The notes: generated from the sequence alone by a model not told the origin. A stretch of DNA of 16,365 bases from an uncultured Collinsella sp. (GCA_900552705.1 USAX01000030.1:1-16365); one strand, 5' to 3'; positions 1 through 6,755 are shown, counted from the first letter of the stretch. Numbers and translations: made by a program.

Positions 1-875
1 AAGTCGCCGATGCCGACGGACTCAGCAACGTTGGCGCCGGTGGCCATAGCGAGCTTCATGGCCTCCTCGACGTTGTCGCGATCCCTGTACCACTTGTGCA
101 GGAACGCAGCGAGGGTGCAGTCGCCGGCGCAGACGGAAGAGACAAGCTTGATGTTGAACTCACGCTTGGCATACCAGATGTCCTCGCCGTTGGAGAAGTA
201 AGCGTCACCGCGGCTACCACGGGTGAGCAGCACGTTCTGGACGCCGGCCTCGTGAGCCAGCTTCATGGCAACGCGGACCTCGTCGTCGGTGTCGACCGGC
301 ACGCCGAAGATAGCCTTCATCTCGTGATGGTTCGGCTTAATGAGCAGCGGCTTCTTGTGAGCGAGCTCCTTGAGCTTGTCGGAGGACAGGTCCAGGACGA
401 CGTCGGCGCCGCGGGCCTGAGCGTGCTCCATGACCTGAGTCAGGAAGTCAGGCGTAGCTTTGGGAGGCACGGAACCGGAGACGATCAGGCACTCAAGGTC
501 GCCCGCGGTGTCCAGGATGTTGTAGAGCTCCTCCTGGTGCTGCGGCGTGATCGGAGCACCGGGGTTGAGGATGCCGTACTCGTGCTGGCCATCGTTGACG
601 TAGGTGTTAATGCGCGTGATACCGTCGGTCCAGACCGGGCGGCAAAGGCAACCCAGGTTCATGACCTCCTCGACGATGAACTTGCCCGTGAAGCCGGCGA
701 AGAAACCGAGCGCGACGGTGTCGACGCCCATCTTCTTAAAGGCGAAGGACACGTCGAGGCCCTTGCCGTTAGCCGTGTAGCTGGCCGAGCCGGTGCGGAC
801 GTTCTCGTCGGGCTCGAGCGGAGAGCTCGAAACCGTCATGTCGACAGCCGGGTTAGCGGTTAGCGTGTAGAACAT
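1..875 (-). CDS. fruK: 1-phosphofructokinase (PfkB family), 3' end cut by window edge
   Basis: Phosphorylates fructose-1-phosphate, the product of PTS fructose uptake, to fructose-1,6-bisphosphate in the cytoplasm. 291 residues are visible from the ATG at 875-873; the family is about 305-315 long, so little is missing. Seen: the N-terminal TLTANPAVDMT of sugar 1-kinases, the glycine-rich NGKGLDVS (37-44), a KPNHHE segment (180-185), and the C-terminal anion-hole motif with the catalytic aspartate at residue 252. That motif reads CAGDC (249-253), where most PfkB kinases have GAGDS or GAGDA. The start is backed by an AGGGGG Shine-Dalgarno 8 bases upstream. It follows ptsI by 74 bases on the same strand and is probably cotranscribed with ptsH-ptsI. 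Tagatose-6-phosphate kinase is the alternative, but the fruA context favours fructose-1-phosphate. Confidence 0.9.
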   Translation of the reverse strand, partial: MFYTLTANPAVDMTVSSSPLEPDENVRTGSASYTANGKGLDVSFAFKKMGVDTVALGFFAGFTGKFIVEEVMNLGCLCRPVWTDGITRINTYVNDGQHEYGILNPGAPITPQHQEELYNILDTAGDLECLIVSGSVPPKATPDFLTQVMEHAQARGADVVLDLSSDKLKELAHKKPLLIKPNHHEMKAIFGVPVDTDDEVRVAMKLAHEAGVQNVLLTRGSRGDAYFSNGEDIWYAKREFNIKLVSSVCAGDCTLAAFLHKWYRDRDNVEEAMKLAMATGANVAESVGIGD

Positions 876-897
876 TTACAGTACCCCCTGTATATGT

Positions 898-939
898 GAG
901 GGCCGCGTGGCCGGCCCATTCCAACCACGCGGTTACCTC
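898..939 (-). other. intercistronic hairpin between ptsI and fruK
   Basis: A perfect 8-bp stem pairs 903-910 (CCGCGTGG) with 925-932 (CCACGCGG). It extends through an outer GAGG/CCTC pairing (898-901 with 936-939), and the loop is about 14 bases. It lies 11 bases past the ptsI stop codon. No T-run follows on the minus strand, so it is not a canonical terminator. More likely it protects the upstream ptsHI message or marks a processing site. Confidence 0.55.
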
Positions 940-949
940 TGATACCAAA

Positions 950-2653
950 TTAGCGAGCTGCGGACTCGAGCAGTGCCTTGACCTCGGCAGCGGTGTTGCA
1001 GGCGAGCGCCTTCTCGGCAAGCTCGTCGCACTCGGCCTTGGTCCACTGGCTGATGGTCTTGCGGGCGCGCAGGATGGACGGAGCGCTCATCGAGAACTCC
1101 TCCAGGCCCCAGCTGATCAGCAGCGGCTCGAGCAACGGATCGGCAGCGGCCTCGCCGCACATACCGACCATGATGCCGGCCTTCACGCCGCTCTCGATGA
1201 TGTTCTTGAGCGAGCGGAGCACGGCGGGATAGTAAACCTGGTACAGGTTGGAGATGGTGTCGTTGCCACGGTCGGCGCACATGGTGTAGCCGATCAGGTC
1301 GTTGGTGCCGATGGAGAAGAAGTCGGCGACCTCGGCCAGGCGGTCAGCGAGCAGCGAGGCGGCAGGCGTCTCGACCATGATGCCGACCTCGATGTTCTCG
1401 TTGAACTTGCGACCCTCTTCGGTCAGCTCGGTCTTGCACTGCTCGACGAGCTCCTTGACAGCCAAGACCTCCTCGACGCAGGTGACGAGCGGGATCATGA
1501 TCTTGACGTCACCGAAGGCACTGGCGCGCAGCAGGGCGCGGAGCTGGACCTTGTACTGGTCGGGGTTGGCCAGGCAGTAACGCACGGCGCGGAAGCCCAT
1601 GAAGGGGTTCTCTTCCTTGACCATGTGCAGGTACGGAATCTCCTTGTCGCCACCCACATCGAGCGTGCGGATGATGACCGGAGCGCCCTTGAGCGCGCTG
1701 GCGACCTTACGGTAGGCGTTGAACTGCTCCTCCTCGGAAGGAAGCTCAGCAGAGTCCATGAACAGGAACTCGGAACGGAACAGGCCAATAGCCTCGGCGT
1801 CGTGATCGAGCGCGTTGGGCACGTCATCGGGGTTGCCGATGTTGCAGGCAATGATCTTCTTGATGCCATCGGCAGTCACGGACGGCTTGCCGCGGAAGGC
1901 CTCGAGAGCCGCCTTCTCGGCAGCGAAAGCCTCGGCCTTAGCAGTGTAGGCGGCAAGCGTCTCCTCGTTGGGATCGGCCTCAACGATACCCTTGCCACCG
2001 TCGACGACAACGGTCATGCCGTTGCGCAGTGCGGTGCAGCTGTTGGAAACCGAAAGGACAGCCGGGATCTCGAGGGCGCGCGCAATGATTGCGGAGTGCG
2101 ACGTGCGGCCACCAGTCTCGGTGACGATACCGGCAACGTGGGCCTTATCGATCGTGGCGGTCATGGACGGCGTGAGGTCGTGCACGACAACGACGGTGTT
2201 CTCGGGCAAGACGGAGAGGTCGACGACCTCCTTGCCCAGCAGCTCGGCCAGAATGCCAGTACGGATGTCGGCGATGTCGGCCGCGCGCAGACGGAACATC
2301 TCATCGTCCATGGACAGGAACATGTTCTCGAACATGGTCGAGGTGTCCATGAGCGCCTGCTCGGCGCAGGTGCCGCCGTCAATGGCGGCGTTGATGGCGT
2401 CGGTCATGCCCGGATCCTGAGCCAGGACAATGTGTCCGCTCATGATCTCGGCCTCGGCCTCGCCCACCGTCTCCTTCATGTGGTCGGCCTGAGCCTGGGT
2501 CTTCTCGCAGAAGACCGAAAGAGCGGTCTGATAGCGCTCCTTCTCTGCTGCCGAATCAGCAACCTCGTGCGGCTCAAACGTCAAGTCGGGATCGACGGCG
2601 ACCATAACGGTGCCGATACCGATGCCCTCGGAAGCGTTGACTCCCTGATACAT
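950..2653 (-). CDS. ptsI: PTS enzyme I (phosphoenolpyruvate-protein phosphotransferase)
   Basis: The first common step of the PTS: autophosphorylates from PEP on a histidine and passes the phosphate to HPr in the cytoplasm. 567 residues, the usual length. Seen in order: N-terminal HPr-binding/swivel domain; the phosphohistidine signature GGRTSHSAIIARALEIPAV with His186; and the C-terminal PEP-binding barrel with GLFRSEFLF, GTNDL (449-453), ADRGN and GMCGE carrying the catalytic Cys499. The barrel signature reads LIGYTMCADR, where the family normally has a glutamine and a small residue at the G455 and C459 positions. The ATG at 2653 is chosen because GAGAGG lies 7 bases upstream. An ATG six bases further upstream sits almost on that site, and the longer in-frame extension to 2707 has no ribosome site. 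Follows ptsH in the same direction. Confidence 0.96.
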   Translation of the reverse strand: MYQGVNASEGIGIGTVMVAVDPDLTFEPHEVADSAAEKERYQTALSVFCEKTQAQADHMKETVGEAEAEIMSGHIVLAQDPGMTDAINAAIDGGTCAEQALMDTSTMFENMFLSMDDEMFRLRAADIADIRTGILAELLGKEVVDLSVLPENTVVVVHDLTPSMTATIDKAHVAGIVTETGGRTSHSAIIARALEIPAVLSVSNSCTALRNGMTVVVDGGKGIVEADPNEETLAAYTAKAEAFAAEKAALEAFRGKPSVTADGIKKIIACNIGNPDDVPNALDHDAEAIGLFRSEFLFMDSAELPSEEEQFNAYRKVASALKGAPVIIRTLDVGGDKEIPYLHMVKEENPFMGFRAVRYCLANPDQYKVQLRALLRASAFGDVKIMIPLVTCVEEVLAVKELVEQCKTELTEEGRKFNENIEVGIMVETPAASLLADRLAEVADFFSIGTNDLIGYTMCADRGNDTISNLYQVYYPAVLRSLKNIIESGVKAGIMVGMCGEAAADPLLEPLLISWGLEEFSMSAPSILRARKTISQWTKAECDELAEKALACNTAAEVKALLESAAR

Positions 2654-2703
2654 TCCCATTCCTCTCTCCGTGTCATGTGATAAAGCGTTTTGCCATATCC
2701 ATG

Positions 2704-2741
2704 ACAAAAGAGCGCAGCTACCTTAAGACAGGTCACTGCGC
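2704..2741 (-). terminator. terminator-like hairpin (attenuator) between ptsH and ptsI
   Basis: On the minus strand GCGCAG (2741-2736) pairs with CTGCGC (2717-2712), and an inner AGGT/ACCT pairing (2730-2733 with 2720-2723) lies across a 2x2 internal loop; the apical loop is 6 bases. TCTTTTG (2711-2705) follows at once. This is the layout of a modest intrinsic terminator. It lies about 45 bases past the ptsH stop and 51 before the ptsI start. Partial read-through would give more HPr than enzyme I. A weak TTGTCA and TTTATC pair 17 bases apart lies just downstream and could be a separate ptsI promoter. Confidence 0.5.
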
Positions 2742-2786
2742 CCCCAAATATGAACTTAGTTGTTCAACATGCGACCCGTTTGAGTT

Positions 2787-3050
2787 CTACTCGCCAAGAC
2801 CGCTCTTGATGAGCTCGATGGCAGCAGCCAGAGCCTCGGCCTCGTCGGCGCCGTCGCACTTGACCTCGACCTCGGTGCCGCAGGGGATACCAGCAGCCAT
2901 GAGGGCCATCGGGGACTTGCCGTTGACCTCCTTCTCGGGGGTGACGACCGTCACGTCACAGGCGTACTTGCCCATGGTGGAGGCGAAGAGGCCAGCCGGA
3001 CGCATGTGAAGACCCTGCGGATTGACGAGGGTAGCCTTCTCAGAAACCAT
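2787..3050 (-). CDS. ptsH: phosphocarrier protein HPr
   Basis: Small cytoplasmic phosphocarrier that takes phosphate from enzyme I and gives it to IIA domains, here including that of FruA. 87 residues, the standard size. The active-site motif NPQGLHMRPAG places the phosphorylated histidine at residue 15. NGKSPMALM (43-51) places a serine at residue 46, the site used by HPr kinase in Firmicutes. No HPr kinase gene is in this window, so regulatory use of that serine is open. The ATG at 3050 has an AAGGAG Shine-Dalgarno 6 bases upstream. First gene of a probable ptsH-ptsI-fruK unit, transcribed from within the 530-base gap behind fruA. Confidence 0.96.
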   Translation of the reverse strand: MVSEKATLVNPQGLHMRPAGLFASTMGKYACDVTVVTPEKEVNGKSPMALMAAGIPCGTEVEVKCDGADEAEALAAAIELIKSGLGE

Positions 3051-3115
3051 AATTGACTCCTTTTTTGTGTTTAACCCCTGTCATGCATGCGGCAGGAGTC
3101 AGATTCACGACGTTG

Positions 3116-3121
3116 TTTATA
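3116..3121 (-). promoter_or_regulatory. possible -10 box for ptsH
   Basis: TATAAA on the minus strand in an A/T-rich stretch (TTAATATAAAC), about 65 bases upstream of the ptsH start. No good -35 hexamer stands at 16-18 bases, so the call rests on the -10 and the position alone. Confidence 0.3.
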
Positions 3122-3190
3122 TTAACTCACATCAAACGGTTTTTCATGGTTTGTCGCACGAATGGTGGGACAGAGTTCGTTCGCTGTCCG

Positions 3191-3317
3191 CTCGCCTGCG
3201 GGGCGGGGGGGTTGAGTTTGCTGCTCTACAGTCGGGCGCAGGACGGAAAGCACATTAAGGGCTTTCTTTTGCGTGCGGAACCAACGAAAAATTTAACCGC
3301 CCCGCCCGGCAGGCGAG
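3191..3317 (+). repeat. long imperfect inverted repeat upstream of ptsH
   Basis: 3191-3219 pairs with 3289-3317 over 29 positions: 25 Watson-Crick pairs, two mismatches (3200/3308 and 3209/3299) and two G-T pairs (3214/3294, 3216/3292). The outer nine pairs, CTCGCCTGC with GCAGGCGAG, are perfect, and the next block is nearly pure G/C. The 69-base interior contains another hairpin (3246-3251 with 3261-3266). The G-T pairs would be G-U in a plus-strand transcript but C-A mismatches in a minus-strand one, which weakly favours plus-strand RNA. I recognise no RNA family. Confidence 0.55.
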
Positions 3318-3413
3318 TTGCGGAAACTCGGATGGTCCAGAGCAATATCGTGCGAAAGGAATTCTGGCTGAATTTTTGTCCGCACGGACGATCTAATAGA
3401 CAAGCCGCGCTAT

Positions 3414-3504
3414 CCCCTTCTTCTAACTTGCGGTGAAATATGGACTGATTTTGGGGTTGAAACGTTTAAACAGCCCTTATTTCACCGCAAGTTAGAAGAA
3501 GGGG
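3414..3504. repeat. perfect 27-bp inverted repeat with 37-base loop
   Basis: 3414-3440 (starting CCCCTTCTTCTAACTTGC) is exactly complementary, in reverse, to 3478-3504 (ending AGTTAGAAGAAGGGG): 27 of 27 pairs. The 37-base centre contains GTTTAAAC (3464-3471) preceded by the near-copy GTTGAAAC (3456-3463). It begins 4 bases beyond the T-run of the fruA terminator in the minus direction. No transposase and no clear target-site duplication are seen. It may be a dispersed palindromic element, a backup terminator or an RNase III substrate. Confidence 0.8.
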
Positions 3505-3507
3505 GAT

Positions 3508-3543
3508 GAAAAAGGCGGAGGCCCTGGGGAGGGACTCCGCCTT
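3508..3543 (-). terminator. rho-independent terminator of fruA
   Basis: On the minus strand AAGGCGGAG (3543-3535) pairs with CTCCGCCTT (3520-3512). After one mismatch there is an inner CCCT/AGGG stem (3530-3533 with 3522-3525) closing on a 4-base loop. The stem runs into a TTTTT tract (3513-3509). It begins 38 bases past the fruA stop. This is the strongest terminator in the window. Confidence 0.9.
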
Positions 3544-3580
3544 ATATACAGGGGGGCGATGTTATTCGCGTACTGTGGAA

Positions 3581-5584
3581 TTAGACCAGGCGGGCGTTGA
3601 TCGTCTTGGCGATCTCGGCGGCGTCGGTGGAACCCTTGACGGTGGCACGGAAGTCCTCGTCCATGAGCGCCTCGGCGACCTTGGACAGGATCTTGAGGTG
3701 CGTGGTGCCAGCCTGTGCACCAGGGATGAGCAGGGCGATGCCCACGTTGACGGGAGCGCCGTCCATGGTGTCCCAACCGGTCACGCCGGATTCGTCCTTG
3801 ACGACGATGACGGCAGCCTCGGTAATGGCGTCGGACTTGGCATGCGGAATGGCGAAGCCCTCCATCATGCCCGTGGTGCCCTCGGCCTCGCGGGCCAGGA
3901 AGGCGTTCATCACGGCGTCGGCGTCGCTGGCGATACCGGCCTTGACAGCCTGGTTGGAAACGAAGCTCAGAGCCTCGTCACGAGAAGCGAAGTCCTCGGC
4001 GACAAAGACATTCTCGACCTTCACGAAGTCGGCAGCCTCGGCCTTAGGGGCCTCAACGGCAGCGGCCTTGGAAGCCTCAACCGGCTTGGCTACAGGAGCG
4101 GCCTTCTGATTCTTCTCGAAGTCGTACTTCTTGAAGGCCACGAACAGGATGCCACCGACCACAGCGCCGATGAGGATCGCGAGGACCCACAGCGGACCGT
4201 TCTCGACAACGGGCAGGACCAGGAAGCCACCGTGGGGCGCCGGATCGTGGACGTTGAACATAATGGTCAGGATCGAAGCGATGGAGGAACCGAGCATCAT
4301 GATGGGCATGACCGGCCAGATGTTCTTGGTCATGAACGGAATGGCGCCCTCGGTGATGTGGGTGCAACCAAGAATGAGGTTGACGATACCGGCGTCGTGA
4401 TCCTCCTGGCTGAAGTACTTCTTGCCGACAACGACAGCGAAGGTGGTGATCAGCGGCGGAACGATGCAAGCTGCGGAGACGGCAGCCATGAAGTTGGTGC
4501 CGAAATTGTAGGTATCGGTGCCAACGCCGGCAGCCAGTGCCTCGGTGAGCATGGCGGTACCGGTGACGTAAGCAGCCTTGTTGACCGGGCCACCCATGTC
4601 AAAGGCGCACATGCAGCCGATGGCAAGACCCAGGACAACGGCGCCAGAGGCGGACAGGCCCTTGAGGAAGTCCATCATGGCGGTGTTGATGGCAGCCATG
4701 GGGCCGGAGATGCCGAGCATGACCAGACCGACGATGGCGGTCGAGAACAGCGGGTACAGGAAGATAGCCTTGAGGCCGTCCAGGTTCTTGGGCAGACCGG
4801 CAAAGACCTTCTCGAGCAGCAGGATGACATAGCCAGCGAGGAAGCCGCCGACGATGCCGCCCAGGAAGCCGAAGCCCACGCCGGCGCCACCGGCGTCGAT
4901 CATGCCGGTCTCGGCGTTAACAGGCAGGCCCTGAATGGCGATCATACCGGCAACAAAACCAGGGACGAGCGCCGGGCGCTTACCGATGGACTCGGCGATG
5001 TAGGCGGAAAGCACCGGAACCATGAGGTTCATGGCGATGCCGCCGATGATCTTGAGCATCGCAGCAAAGCTGTTGTAGTCAGACGCCGTCGAATCGAAGG
5101 ACGTAATGCCCCACAGGAACGAGACGGCGGTCAGGACACCACCGGCAACGACGAAGACCAGCATATGGCTGACACCGTTCATAAGGTGCTTGTAGATGAC
5201 GTGGCCGATGGACTCCTTCTCCTCGGCCTCGTCCTCGACATCGGCAGCGACTGCAACCGTGCTGTCGCCCTTGGCGGCGAGCGCGCGGTCAATCAGCTTA
5301 CCGGCGGCCTCAACGGACAGGGCCTTGGAAACACCAACGGAAACCATGGGCTTGCCGGCGAAACGCTCAGCCTGGACATCCTTATCGGCTGCGACGACGA
5401 CGGCCTTGGCACCGGCGATCTCGCTCTTGGTGAGCTCGTTCTCGACACCGACCTGGCCATGGGTCTCGACCTTAATGGTCAGACCTCGCTCGGCAGCTGC
5501 CTTCTCCAGCGCCTCCTTCGCCATGAAGGTGTGCGCGATGCCGGTCGGGCAACCGGTGGCGGCGATGATGTCAAACTTAGCCAT
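3581..5584 (-). CDS. fruA: PTS fructose permease, fused IIB-IIC-IIA
   Basis: Inner-membrane permease that imports fructose and phosphorylates it, probably to fructose-1-phosphate given the fruK nearby. 667 residues. IIB spans about 1-100, with the phosphocysteine Cys12 in AATGCPTGIAHT. An acidic linker follows. IIC spans about 127-490, a hydrophobic multi-helix domain with FDMGGPVNKAA (328-338) and CTHITEGAIPF (407-417), both typical of fructose IIC. A flexible Ala/Pro/Lys/Glu linker covers about 494-518. IIA spans about 519-667, with the phosphohistidine His581 in GFAIPHAKSD. The order B-C-A differs from the more common A-B-C fusions. Start chosen at 5584, behind AAGGAGG with a 6-base spacer; the in-frame extension to 5656 lacks one. 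Divergent from the RpiR regulator, which probably controls it. Confidence 0.94.
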   Translation of the reverse strand: MAKFDIIAATGCPTGIAHTFMAKEALEKAAAERGLTIKVETHGQVGVENELTKSEIAGAKAVVVAADKDVQAERFAGKPMVSVGVSKALSVEAAGKLIDRALAAKGDSTVAVAADVEDEAEEKESIGHVIYKHLMNGVSHMLVFVVAGGVLTAVSFLWGITSFDSTASDYNSFAAMLKIIGGIAMNLMVPVLSAYIAESIGKRPALVPGFVAGMIAIQGLPVNAETGMIDAGGAGVGFGFLGGIVGGFLAGYVILLLEKVFAGLPKNLDGLKAIFLYPLFSTAIVGLVMLGISGPMAAINTAMMDFLKGLSASGAVVLGLAIGCMCAFDMGGPVNKAAYVTGTAMLTEALAAGVGTDTYNFGTNFMAAVSAACIVPPLITTFAVVVGKKYFSQEDHDAGIVNLILGCTHITEGAIPFMTKNIWPVMPIMMLGSSIASILTIMFNVHDPAPHGGFLVLPVVENGPLWVLAILIGAVVGGILFVAFKKYDFEKNQKAAPVAKPVEASKAAAVEAPKAEAADFVKVENVFVAEDFASRDEALSFVSNQAVKAGIASDADAVMNAFLAREAEGTTGMMEGFAIPHAKSDAITEAAVIVVKDESGVTGWDTMDGAPVNVGIALLIPGAQAGTTHLKILSKVAEALMDEDFRATVKGSTDAAEIAKTINARLV

Positions 5585-5856
5585 GTGTCCCTCCTTTTTA
5601 AGTTTTGCGCCCGCAGGCGCTCCCCTACACGCGCGTCCTTGCGCGCTTTTCCACAACTGAAAGATACCAACCTACCGTCCGCGTGAGAAGAGACAAGGCG
5701 CAATTCTCCGGTGAAAGGTTCTTTCATAACCGTAAACGGTAGGTGAAAGTTTACCATCAACACTTGAAACGGCAAGGTGTATCTTGTTATTGAAAATCCC
5801 CCTATACTATGACATTACAAAACGATTCCGATTTTCATGCCAACCAGGAGCCATCC
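5585..5856. promoter_or_regulatory. divergent control region between fruA and the RpiR regulator
   Basis: 272 bases holding two leaders. On the fruA side are two G/C hairpins in the leader: GCGCC/GGCGC (5607-5611 with 5616-5620) and GCGCG/CGCGC (5631-5635 with 5642-5646). The middle part is A/T-richer and contains the interrupted palindrome ACCGTAAACGGT (5729-5740), GTAAAC/GTTTAC (5732-5737 with 5749-5754), and the direct repeat GGTGAAAG at 5710-5717 and 5742-5749. On the regulator side TTGTTA (5784-5789) and TATGAC (5808-5813) are 18 bases apart, and TATACT (5803-5808) is an alternative -10. No strong fruA promoter stands out. Confidence 0.5.
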
Positions 5857-6714
5857 ATGACCGATAGTAGCAAGAGCGCACTTTCCCTCATTAGTACCCA
5901 TCAGGGATACAGCGAGTCCGAGCAGCGCATTGTCGACTATATATTGGAGCACCAGTCCGAGGCGCCACGCCTCACGGCGGCTCAGCTCTCGCGCGCCGCC
6001 GCCACGTCCGAGGCGACCGTTTCGCGCTTCTGCCGCAAGCTTGGCTTTGGCAGCTTCCGCAGCTTTCAGTTTTCGTTGGCGAGGGATTTGGAAAGCCAGC
6101 GCAACGAGGGCCTGACTGACGAAGTCTCGCTCGACAATATGGAGCAGAGCCTTAAGAACATCCTGGCTGCCAAGGTGAGCGAGCTTAATGCGACCATCGA
6201 CGGGATCGACCACGATACGTTGGCGGCTGTTGTGCATGCCCTTAAGCATGCAGGGGTTATTGAGTTTGCGGCTGTGGGCAATACGAACGCGGTCGCGCTC
6301 GATGCGACATTTAAGTTTTCGCAGCTGGGCCTTCGCTGCATGGCGAGCACCATCAGCGAGACCTCGATCGGGTTTGCGCTCACGCTACGCCCCGGCGACG
6401 TCATCGTGCTCATCTCAAACTCCGGCAAATCGCGCCGACTGAATCGCATGGCAAAAGCTGCTCGCGACTGCGGTGCAACCGTAGTCGTCATCAGCAGCGA
6501 CAGCAAATCCCCGCTCGCACGCCTGGCAGACTATACTTTTAATACCGTCAACCACGAGGCGTTGCTGACGACGGGCGACTTTGCGTTCTCCAAGATCAGC
6601 GCCACGATGATCATCGAAGTTATCTACAACTTCCTGCTGCCCGAGATTGAAGACGCTCGCGAACATATCAGCTACTACGAGGAGCTCATCCAGCCGGACA
6701 AGGTCGTTGAGTAA
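5857..6714 (+). CDS. RpiR/MurR-family transcriptional regulator, probably of fructose uptake
   Basis: 285 residues, the usual family length. The N-terminal helix-turn-helix domain spans about 1-77, with the recognition region AATSEATVSRFCRKLGF (48-64). The C-terminal SIS domain (about 120-260) has the phosphosugar-binding LISNSGKS (185-192) and VVVISSDSKSPLA. Proteins of this type bind operator DNA and change activity on binding a sugar phosphate; fructose-1-phosphate is a reasonable guess here from context only. The ATG at 5857 is chosen because AGGAG lies 6 bases upstream; the in-frame ATG at 5809 has none and overlaps the likely -10. It is the only plus-strand gene, divergent from fruA and convergent with recN. 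Its target could lie outside the window. Confidence 0.88.
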   Translation: MTDSSKSALSLISTHQGYSESEQRIVDYILEHQSEAPRLTAAQLSRAAATSEATVSRFCRKLGFGSFRSFQFSLARDLESQRNEGLTDEVSLDNMEQSLKNILAAKVSELNATIDGIDHDTLAAVVHALKHAGVIEFAAVGNTNAVALDATFKFSQLGLRCMASTISETSIGFALTLRPGDVIVLISNSGKSRRLNRMAKAARDCGATVVVISSDSKSPLARLADYTFNTVNHEALLTTGDFAFSKISATMIIEVIYNFLLPEIEDAREHISYYEELIQPDKVVE

Positions 6715-6722
6715 AACGCGTA

Positions 6723-6755
6723 GTGGGACAAAAATTTCAGTCTATTTTGTCCCAC
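6723..6755. terminator. bidirectional hairpin between the regulator gene and recN
   Basis: A perfect 11-bp stem, GTGGGACAAAA (6723-6733) with TTTTGTCCCAC (6745-6755), and an 11-base loop. It begins 9 bases after the regulator stop and lies 18 bases beyond the recN stop, so it serves both converging genes. No separate T-run follows in either direction; the A/T part of the stem is internal. It probably acts as a shared terminator or 3'-end stabiliser. Confidence 0.75.

Larger units (their letters stand above)
3051..3580. other. 530-base gap between fruA and ptsH
   Basis: No convincing gene. The longest open frames here run through the inverted repeats and resemble nothing I know. From ptsH outward it holds the ptsH leader and a possible -10; a small GGACAG/CTGTCC hairpin (3168-3173 with 3184-3189); a long imperfect inverted repeat (3191-3317) enclosing a GAAAGC/GCTTTC hairpin (3246-3266); the palindrome GTCCGCACGGAC (3378-3389); a perfect 27-bp inverted repeat (3414-3504); and the fruA terminator (3508-3543). 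It is much denser in secondary structure than the other gaps in the window. Confidence 0.7.

Noticed and set aside
96..863. 255-codon open frame on the plus strand opposite fruK
   Set aside because: The minus strand encodes a clear PfkB kinase in full frame; this is its shadow.
896..2680. 594-codon open frame on the plus strand opposite ptsI
   Set aside because: It mirrors the ptsI coding strand in a high-GC genome, its protein is a low-complexity Leu/Gly/Asp/His mix with no known motif, and it has no ribosome site.
2653..2707. Extended N-terminus of enzyme I
   Set aside because: The extra 18 residues are not part of the family, and the ribosome site fits the ATG at 2653.
3378..3389. GTCCGCACGGAC palindrome
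   Set aside because: Only 5-bp arms with a 2-base centre; too short to claim as an operator on its own.
3053..3436. 127-codon plus-strand open frame in the fruA-ptsH gap
   Set aside because: It runs through both arms of an inverted repeat, has no family resemblance, and shows no ribosome site; the DNA is better explained by the structure.
3411..3507. Target-site duplication around the 27-bp inverted repeat
   Set aside because: The flanks (TAT on the left, GAT on the right) do not match over enough bases to support insertion.
3506..5686. 726-codon open frame on the plus strand opposite fruA
   Set aside because: Antisense shadow of fruA: Asp/Gly/His-rich, no recognisable domain, and its start lies in the fruA terminator.
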